Positions 50,771 through 57,202 of a DNA stretch of 64,000 nt are shown piece by piece. This DNA is from Flavobacteriales bacterium (GTDB lineage: Bacteria; Bacteroidota; Bacteroidia; Flavobacteriales_F; PHOS-HE28). The stretch covers positions 62,001 through 126,000 of the forward strand of contig JACJZI010000004.1 in NCBI GenBank assembly GCA_020635655.1. The letters are read 5' to 3'. A model generated the notes under the pieces. The model worked only from the letters and a program-made list of their open reading frames with translations, had not been told where the DNA came from and did no database searches. Position numbers and translations under genes: made by a program. Every line of letters starts with the position of its first letter. The first letter of the stretch is position 1.

Positions 50771-51070
50771 GGGAACGACCGGAAATGAACGTGAATGAAC
50801 GTGAATAGATCGATCCCAAGCCAGGTCTCGTTGTTCACGCGAGTTCCAGCACGGTCGGCCGGCATTGGTCCGGGCATTCATTACCGTCCATCCCCGTTCA
50901 TTCACGGTTGAAAATCCAAAGCTGTCTGAGGGAACGACCGGAAATGAACGTGCATGAACGTGAATAGATCGATCCCAAGCCAGGCCTCGTTGTTCACGCG
51001 AGTTCCAGGCCTGTCGGCCGGCATTGATCCGGGCATTCATTACCGTCCATCCCCGTTCATTCACGGTTGA
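50771..51070 (+). repeat. Tandem 159-bp repeats R2 and R3
   Basis: R2 is 50771-50929 and R3 is 50930-51070 (last 18 bases missing). They differ at about six positions over 141 bases. Each unit has a left arm with ATGAACGTGAATGAACGTGA or a variant, a body starting CGATCCCAAGCCAGG and a right arm CCGTCCATCCCCGTTCATTC then ACGGTTGA. The arms are partly inverted copies of each other. R3's last bases form the stop codon of rlmD. The 349-base gap 50712-51060 holds these repeats and no gene. Confidence 0.85.
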
Positions 51071-52500
51071 ATGGCCCCTGGACTTCTCTCCAACCGCACG
51101 ATGTTCTCCACGTGGAAGGTGTGCGGGAACATGTCCACGGGTTGCACGGCGGTGATGGTGTACTTGTCCTTCAACAGTGACAGGTCGCGGGCCTGTGTGG
51201 CGGGATTGCAGCTCACGTACACGATGCGGCCGGGTGCCATCGCGTGCAGCGCACGCACCACGTCCTCGTGCATGCCCGCGCGCGGCGGATCGGTCACCAC
51301 CACATCGGGACGTCCGTTCACGGTGGTGAAGTCCGGCGTCAGCAGGTCCTTCAGGTCGCCGGAAAAGAACCGGGTGTTGTCGATCCCGTTCAGCGCGGCG
51401 TTCGCTTCGGCATCGCCCACCGCCTCCGGCACGATCTCCAGGCCGACCAGTGAACGGCAATGGTGCGCGAGGAATAGCGTGATGCTGCCGGCGCCGCAGT
51501 AGAGGTCGTACACGTGCTCCCCGCCGCTGAGCCCGCAGAGCTCCCGCACGCGGCGGTACATCACCAGGGCCTGTTCGGGATTGGTCTGGAAGAAGGTCTT
51601 GGGTCCGATGCGGAACCGCAGGGCCGGGTGATCATAGTCGGGCAGTACCTCCACCAGGTGATCCCGCCCGTGATGCACGTGCACGTCGAGGTCCCAGATC
51701 GTATCGTTCTTCTTCGGGTTGATCGTCCACAGCACGGAGGTGGTCTCCGGGAAGCGATCGGTGAAGGCGCTGAGCAGGGCGTCCCGCTTGCGCACATCCT
51801 CGTGCCCGAACGCGAAGAGCACCATGGTCTCTCCGGTGGTGGTCGTGCGGATCAGCAGGTTGCGCAGGAAGCCTTCATGCGCGCGGACGTCGTAGAAGGT
51901 GAGCTTCAGTTCATCGGCCTTCTGACGCACGAACCGGCGCATGCTGTCGCTGGGCTCGGGCTGCAGGTGGCACTCGTCGATGTCGAGCACGCGGTCGAAG
52001 CGCTGCGGGATGTGGAAGCCCAACGCGTTGCGGTCGGTGAAGCGCTGGTCGCTGCGCAGCTCTGCACCGGTCAGCCAGCGATGCGCACCGAAGGTGAACT
52101 CCAGCTTGTTGCGGTAGTGCGTGGTCCGCGGCGAGGCCAGGATGGGATCGACCACGGGCAGCTCCAGACCACCGAGCCGCGTCAGGTTGTCGATCACCTG
52201 CTGCTGCTTGTATTCCAACTGCTTCGGATAGGCGAGGTCCTGCCATTTGCAACCACCGCACGTACCGAAGTGCTTGCAGAAGGGATCCACCCGGTCCGGC
52301 GAGGGTTCGACCAGGCGCTGCGCGACCGCCTCCATGTAGCTCTTCTTCCTGCGCGTCACGCGCAGATCGACCACATCCCCCGGGATCGCGCCGCTCACGA
52401 ACACCACCATCCCATCCACGCGCGCCAGTGCCTTGCCGTTCGCGCCGGCGCTCGTGATGGGCACGCGTTCCAGGACGATCGACGGCTTCCGTGCGGCCAT
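51061..52500 (-). CDS. rlmD: 23S rRNA (uracil-5-)-methyltransferase RlmD
   Basis: 479 residues from the ATG at 52500. N-terminal TRAM domain (PITSAGANGKALARVDGMVVFV), 4Fe-4S cysteines in CKHFGTCGGC, SAM motif VYDLYCGAGSITLF, catalytic loop DPPRAGMHEDVV, and YVSCNPATQARDL with the nucleophile Cys. Methylates U1939-type uridines of 23S rRNA. The last codons and stop (QP*) come from repeat R3's end (ACGGTTGA on the plus strand). Divergent from rocD across 65 bases. Confidence 0.94.
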   Translation of the reverse strand: MAARKPSIVLERVPITSAGANGKALARVDGMVVFVSGAIPGDVVDLRVTRRKKSYMEAVAQRLVEPSPDRVDPFCKHFGTCGGCKWQDLAYPKQLEYKQQQVIDNLTRLGGLELPVVDPILASPRTTHYRNKLEFTFGAHRWLTGAELRSDQRFTDRNALGFHIPQRFDRVLDIDECHLQPEPSDSMRRFVRQKADELKLTFYDVRAHEGFLRNLLIRTTTTGETMVLFAFGHEDVRKRDALLSAFTDRFPETTSVLWTINPKKNDTIWDLDVHVHHGRDHLVEVLPDYDHPALRFRIGPKTFFQTNPEQALVMYRRVRELCGLSGGEHVYDLYCGAGSITLFLAHHCRSLVGLEIVPEAVGDAEANAALNGIDNTRFFSGDLKDLLTPDFTTVNGRPDVVVTDPPRAGMHEDVVRALHAMAPGRIVYVSCNPATQARDLSLLKDKYTITAVQPVDMFPHTFHVENIVRLERSPGAIQP

Positions 52501-52565
52501 GAGGGCGGCGAAGATACCTAACTTCGCACCCGGCAGGGCATCCGGAAAGCCTTGTCCCACAAGAC

Positions 52566-53837
52566 ATGCAAGAGATCACGACCGCTTCCACCAAGACACA
52601 GCGCGCCATGGCGATGGAGGATCGCTACGGAGCGCACAACTACCACCCCCTACCCGTCGTGCTCGAGCGCGGTGAAGGCGTTTTCGTCTGGGACGTCGAG
52701 GGCAAACGCTTCTACGACTTTCTCAGTGCGTACAGCGCCGTGAACCAGGGCCATTGCCATCCCCGCCTTGTGAAGGTGATGCAGGACCAGGCCACCACGC
52801 TCACGCTCACCTCGCGCGCGTTCTACAGCAGCCTGCTCGGCAACTACGAGAAGGAGGTGTGCACCACGTTTGGCTACGACAAGATGCTGCCGATGAACAC
52901 GGGGGCCGAGGCGGTGGAAACGGCGCTGAAGATGGCCCGCAAGTGGGCGTATGAGAAGAAGGGCATCCCCGCCGACCAGGCGAAGATCGTGGTGTGCGAC
53001 GGCAACTTCCACGGCCGCACGATCACCGTGGTGAGCATGAGCAGCGACCCCGAGAGCCGCGACGGTTTCGGTCCGTACACGCCCGGTTTCGAGATCATCG
53101 CCTTCGACGACCTCGGTGCGTTGGAAAAGGCACTGGCCGACAAGAATGTCTGCGCCTTCCTGGTGGAGCCGATCCAGGGTGAACGCGGTGTATACGTTCC
53201 GGCCGACGACTACATCCCCAAGGCCATCGCGCTGTGCAAGGCGAAGAACGTCCTCTTCATGGCCGATGAGATCCAGACAGGCATCGCGCGAACGGGACGG
53301 CTGCTGTGCAGCGTGCCCGATGGTGAGACGGACAAGGCCAGGCGCCCGGACGTCGTGCTGCTGGCCAAGGCTCTGAGCGGTGGCATGTATCCGGTGAGCG
53401 CCGTATTGGCGAACGATGAAGTGATGGACGTGTTCACGCCCGGCACGCACGGCAGCACGTACGGCGGCAATCCGATGGGCGCACGCGTGGCCATCGAGGC
53501 GCTGTCGATCGTGAAGGACGAGAAGCTGGTGGAGAACGCCGAAAGGCTCGGCCACATCTTCCGCGAGGAGATCGCGAAGCTGGTGGACCAGTACGATTGG
53601 GTCCGTGGTGTCCGCGGGCGTGGCCTGCTGAACGCGCTCCTGATCGAACCGCGCGAGGCATCCGATGGCTCACCGAAAACCGCCTGGGAGCTCTGCCTGC
53701 TGCTCCGTGACAACGGCCTCCTGGCCAAACCCACCCACGGCGACATCATCCGTTTCGCACCGCCCCTGGTGATCACGGAGGAGCAGCTCCGCGAATGCCT
53801 CCGCATCATCGCGGTGAGCGTGGAGCAGTTCGCGTAG
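52566..53837 (+). CDS. rocD: Ornithine aminotransferase
   Basis: 423 residues. PLP-dependent class III aminotransferase that converts ornithine to glutamate semialdehyde. YGAHNYHPLPVVLERGEGVFVWDVEGKRFYDFLSAYSAVNQGHCHP at the N-terminus, FLVEPIQGERGV, MADEIQTGIARTG and the PLP lysine in LLAKALSGGMYPVSAV are clear. TAACTTCG before the start may act as the -7 box. Confidence 0.95.
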   Translation: MQEITTASTKTQRAMAMEDRYGAHNYHPLPVVLERGEGVFVWDVEGKRFYDFLSAYSAVNQGHCHPRLVKVMQDQATTLTLTSRAFYSSLLGNYEKEVCTTFGYDKMLPMNTGAEAVETALKMARKWAYEKKGIPADQAKIVVCDGNFHGRTITVVSMSSDPESRDGFGPYTPGFEIIAFDDLGALEKALADKNVCAFLVEPIQGERGVYVPADDYIPKAIALCKAKNVLFMADEIQTGIARTGRLLCSVPDGETDKARRPDVVLLAKALSGGMYPVSAVLANDEVMDVFTPGTHGSTYGGNPMGARVAIEALSIVKDEKLVENAERLGHIFREEIAKLVDQYDWVRGVRGRGLLNALLIEPREASDGSPKTAWELCLLLRDNGLLAKPTHGDIIRFAPPLVITEEQLRECLRIIAVSVEQFA

Positions 53838-53966
53838 GACTTCGTTTGGATCGGCTGCTTCTGGAGGCTACCAATTCCTGTTACGCAGCAGTCGTGGCTT
53901 GGCTAAAGCATCGCGCAACGGTAGGAGGGTTGGGCGTGTGGCTTTGCCGTTGTTGTGAAGCGTTCA

Positions 53967-54728
53967 TTACTTTTTCTTCATACTAGGTGGAGGCGGTGGT
54001 GGAATTTTGATTTCGCCACTCTCAACTTTCTTGTAGTATTCGATGTTCTCCAATCTTTCAACTTCAAGTACATCTTTCTTCTTAATTACCAAGCTATCAA
54101 TCAATTGGTCTTTGTTGTCTTTGAAAATAACATCAAGTTGAAAAATTGTATGACCGGTTTTTAAATCAGAATATCTGACTCTGAATGTGTATCCGTTGAT
54201 ATAGACAAGGATGATACTCAAGCTTGAAATTTTTTCGTATTCGTCCATGTGCTTTTCGATATCAGTAAGTAAGATATTCGTGTCTTCTCCTTGAATACTA
54301 TCTCGAAGGAATTCACTTAGTCGATGATACCCTAGATTGTCCTCAGCAGAACCAATGAAAGATTTTGTTGTCAGATACAAGGAACGGAGTTCGGGATTAT
54401 CGTAAAGATATGTGTCCATTTTAATGTCAATAATCCGGTACTGTGGACATGCGAGTTGTGAAATGTGTTCAAAGTACTTTAGGAAGATATAATCATCGCC
54501 TGTTCTGATCTGATTGAAATCGGAATGTGCTTTTTCCCATTCCACTGGATTTTCGACGATGCCCTTTCGGACTATTTCAATCGATTGTTCATACGATAAT
54601 TCTTCTAGCGAACCTTCGATACTTTTGAGAGAGTCACAAACGTCTTCAACTATTCCATCAAATGAAGGAATCTGTCCAAATGTGTTTAATGGTACTATAA
54701 CTGCAATTAATATGAAATTTCTTCTCAT
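53967..54728 (-). CDS. Low-GC orphan secreted protein
   Basis: 253 residues from the ATG at 54728; an upstream Met at 54764 is less likely. Signal-like start MRRNFILIAVIVPLNTFGQ. No known domain is visible; the end is Pro-rich and basic (a run of about six Pro, then SMKKK). Base composition is clearly lower in GC (near 38 % by eye) than every neighbour, and codons are AT-ending, so it was probably acquired from a low-GC relative. It is bracketed by GC-rich non-coding stretches (53838-53966 and 54729-54905). Confidence 0.7.
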   Translation of the reverse strand: MRRNFILIAVIVPLNTFGQIPSFDGIVEDVCDSLKSIEGSLEELSYEQSIEIVRKGIVENPVEWEKAHSDFNQIRTGDDYIFLKYFEHISQLACPQYRIIDIKMDTYLYDNPELRSLYLTTKSFIGSAEDNLGYHRLSEFLRDSIQGEDTNILLTDIEKHMDEYEKISSLSIILVYINGYTFRVRYSDLKTGHTIFQLDVIFKDNKDQLIDSLVIKKKDVLEVERLENIEYYKKVESGEIKIPPPPPPSMKKK

Positions 54729-54905
54729 GCTTTTGTCAAATGCTCTACAACTTGTTGCGAACATGCATACCTGCGAGCGCTATCCATGGCTGGTGCGCCG
54801 ATGAACAAGATACGGGGTGCCAGAAGGTAAGTTGTCCAGCAACCGCATACTGTCGGTAGTAACGCCAACTCGATCCAACGCTATTCGCACAAGCGCAAAG
54901 CGGCG

Positions 54906-56222
54906 CTAGCGGACCACATTGACCTGCGCGCGCTCCACACGTCCATCTGAAAGGCGGCGCTCCAGCACGTACGCTCCCGGGGCCAGGTGCCCGAGTTGGA
55001 TGTGATCACCTTGGTAGGAGAGGCGGGACCTGCGGCCGTCCAGGGCGATCGCCCATGCGGCACGCACCTCGGTCGTTCCGGATCGGGGCCAGGTCAGTTC
55101 GTCCGTGGCCGGGTCGGGGTAAGGATGGGGTGCATCGCTGGAGACCGTTGCAGGTCGTGCGGGTACGGATGTTGCCGTACATAGGATGGCGTTCACGTGC
55201 TGCCAGATCGTGTCGTTGTAAAGGTTTGGCACGAAGAGGCCGCCCGGCAGTTCGCCCATGCGTACAAGGATCAACCCGTTGGAAGGTGAGATGTTGAGCA
55301 GCTGCCCGTTCTTGCCCATGGCGTTGTAGGCGTCCTGCGGGGCGTGGGGCATCAGCGGCCCGGGGATCACCAATTGGAATCCGGGCAGCATGTAGCTGGG
55401 CTGGCCGTTCAGCCACCAGAGGTAGCCATAGCTCTCGTTCAGGTTCTGCGAGGGCGTGCGCATCGCGTTCAGGTAGGTCTGGTCCGCCATCACGGTGGCG
55501 CCATCCCAGGTGCCGTCGGCCAGCATCATCAACCCGAAGCGGGCCATGCCGCGCGGCGTGCTGAAGAGCACATTGTTGTAGCCGAGCTGCAGATAGGCGC
55601 CGTACAGTCCGATGGTGAGCGAGAGCTTGTTGAAGAGGTAGGCGTTGATCGTCTGTCCGGTGGCCGCGTTGATCACCCCATCCAGCAGGGTGTACGGTGC
55701 GTTGTGATAGGCCCAGCGTGTGCCAGCATCGGCGAGGTATTGCAGGCAGCTCGGATCGGTGCAGTCCACGTCGGGCACCCCATCATCCAGGCCGGTGGTC
55801 ATGGTCAACTGGTGGCGCACGGTGATCATCGCCTCCTTGTTCGGCGGGCAGCTGGTCCAACCCGTGCCGAGGTAGGTCGAGGAAGTGTCGGTGATCGAGA
55901 GGTACCCTTCCTCCTGGGCCTTGCCGATCAGGAAGGCGGTCACGGTCTTTCCGGCGGAGGCCCAGTACCAGAGGCTGTCCTGCGTGAAGGTGCCGAAGTA
56001 TTTCTCCAGCACGATCCGCCCGTCCTTCAACAGCAGGAAGGCCTTCGTGTTGCTCTGTTCCAGGAAATCGTACAGCTGGGGAATGCTGTCGGTGCACCAT
56101 CCGAGATCATCGGGAGCGAGGGTATCCCACGTGGTTGCGTTGGGTGGGAAGTAGAGTTGTCCGTGGGCGGGACGGAACAGGAGCAGGGTGGCGGTGACCG
56201 CGAGGAGGAAGCGCATGGACAT
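54906..56222 (-). CDS. Secreted serine hydrolase (beta-lactamase family) with T9SS tail
   Basis: 438 residues; a second Met at 56216 is an equal start choice. Signal peptide to about residue 21. Class C beta-lactamase / esterase fold with SxxK at Ser89-Ala-Gly-Lys92 (WYWASAGKTVTAFLIG) and Tyr172-His-Asn174 as the YxN motif. The end (ATDELTWPRSG ... GAYVLERRLSDGRVERAQVNVV) is a diverged type IX sorting domain. It is likely a cell-surface D-amino-acid esterase or peptidase rather than a resistance enzyme. Confidence 0.87.
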   Translation of the reverse strand: MSMRFLLAVTATLLLFRPAHGQLYFPPNATTWDTLAPDDLGWCTDSIPQLYDFLEQSNTKAFLLLKDGRIVLEKYFGTFTQDSLWYWASAGKTVTAFLIGKAQEEGYLSITDTSSTYLGTGWTSCPPNKEAMITVRHQLTMTTGLDDGVPDVDCTDPSCLQYLADAGTRWAYHNAPYTLLDGVINAATGQTINAYLFNKLSLTIGLYGAYLQLGYNNVLFSTPRGMARFGLMMLADGTWDGATVMADQTYLNAMRTPSQNLNESYGYLWWLNGQPSYMLPGFQLVIPGPLMPHAPQDAYNAMGKNGQLLNISPSNGLILVRMGELPGGLFVPNLYNDTIWQHVNAILCTATSVPARPATVSSDAPHPYPDPATDELTWPRSGTTEVRAAWAIALDGRRSRLSYQGDHIQLGHLAPGAYVLERRLSDGRVERAQVNVVR

Positions 56223-56250
56223 TGGACGCCCCGGACGGCGGAACGTTCGA

Positions 56251-56676
56251 TCAGGGCATGTGCGACCGATCGATCTCGTTCACGAGCTTGCCGTGGTCGT
56301 AGTGGAGCTCGCGCTGGATCTGGCCGTCGGGCGCGTAGTCGTACTGGACGCCGTTCTCCAGGCCGTTCTCCCAGTGCTCGGTGTACTTCCGCGTCCCATC
56401 CTCATAGTAATAGTTCCACTCCCCATCCTCCACGCCGTTGGCGAAGTGGCCGACGTACTCCATCTGCCCGTTGGGGTAGTAGACCTTCTCCATCACCTTT
56501 TCGGCATCCTCGCCCTTGCCTTTCATGTACACGATCACTTCCGGCTTGCCGTTGGGGTGCGTGGCCGCGACGAACTTGTGCACCGAGCAGGCGGGAAGCA
56601 GGAGGATCACCAGCAACAGGGCGCCGAGGCCGTGCATCGGACGCGGTGCGGACGGGGTCACGGTGGGGCGTGCCAT
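56251..56676 (-). CDS. MORN-repeat lipoprotein
   Basis: 141 residues from the ATG at 56676. Lipobox LLLPAC after the signal. Three to four MORN-variant repeats (NGQMEYVGHFANGVEDGEWNYY, DGTRKYTEHWENGLENGV and following) as in YwqK / PF07661 proteins. The role is unknown; such proteins are often envelope-associated. Box TATTTTAG on the minus strand at 56681-56688. Confidence 0.85.
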   Translation of the reverse strand: MARPTVTPSAPRPMHGLGALLLVILLLPACSVHKFVAATHPNGKPEVIVYMKGKGEDAEKVMEKVYYPNGQMEYVGHFANGVEDGEWNYYYEDGTRKYTEHWENGLENGVQYDYAPDGQIQRELHYDHGKLVNEIDRSHMP

Positions 56677-56809
56677 GAGGCTAAAATAGCGGCGATCCGT
56701 GAAGTAGGCCTTTCCAGCCCGGGCGAACGCACCGCATGGGTCGCTCGCGTACCGGTGGACGACCGCACAGCGTGCGACACGGAGCTGGATCCCCCCTGTT
56801 CGGTCACTT

Positions 56810-57002
56810 GACCGGGAATGAACGTGCATGAACGCAAATGGGATCCATCCCAAGCCAGGCGTGGTTGTTCTCGTGAGTTCCAGCACGGTCGGCCAACAGT
56901 GGTCCCGGCGTTCATTACCGTCCATCCGTGTCCATTCACGGTTTAAGAACTCAAGGCCGTCATAGGGAACGACCGGGAATGAACGTCAATGAACGTGCAT
57001 CG
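56810..57002 (+). repeat. Repeats R4 and partial R5 of the ~160-bp family
   Basis: R4 (56810-56970) matches R2/R3: GACCGGGAATGAACG, ATCCCAAGCCAGGC, GAGTTCCAGCACGGTCGGCC, and CCGTCCATCCGTGTCCATTC then ACGGTTTAA. R5 restarts with GACCGGGAATGAACGTC at 56971 (period 161) and loses homology near 57002. The right arm has ATCCGTGT in place of CCCCGTTC, which links it to the third cluster. The gap 56677-57202 holds these and the next arm, and no gene. Confidence 0.8.
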
Positions 57003-57117
57003 AAGAGGTCGCGCATTCGGCACGACCAACTCGTCAGGGGAAGGTTTTACGTTCGAGAAGGTCCGTTACCGGCCTGATCGGACCGGGATACGCTCGCGCT
57101 CACATCCGACCGATGGG

Positions 57118-57150
57118 GTGCATCCGTGTTCATCCGTGTCGATCCGTGGT
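57118..57150 (+). repeat. Solo right arm of the repeat family
   Basis: GTGCATCCGTG followed by TTCATCCGTGTCGATCCG and TGGT matches the right arms at 59889-59918 and 60056-60084. No left arm lies nearby. Confidence 0.6.
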
Positions 57151-57202
57151 CCGATGGGAACATCCCGACGCCGTCAGGCGGTCGGCCCTGGACGGTCGCA
57201 CT

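Noticed and set aside
50107..51070. CRISPR array
   Set aside because: Units of about 160 bp with only two or three copies and conserved bodies do not have the short direct repeats and unique spacers of CRISPR; no cas gene is near.
51104..51119. Possible parS site (TTCCACGTGGAG on the minus strand)
   Set aside because: Only about 11 of 16 positions fit, it lies inside the rlmD coding region where the codons explain it, and it is 26 kb from parAB.
50765..51460. Minus-strand 231-aa ORF over the repeats and rlmD end
   Set aside because: It reads repeated translations of the 159-bp unit and a shadow frame of rlmD; the repeated peptide is a by-product of repeat length being divisible by three.
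53838..53966. Integron attC site beside the low-GC gene
   Set aside because: A GTTGGGC core-like heptamer is present but I could not find a matching partner with the paired inner boxes, so an attC call is not supported.
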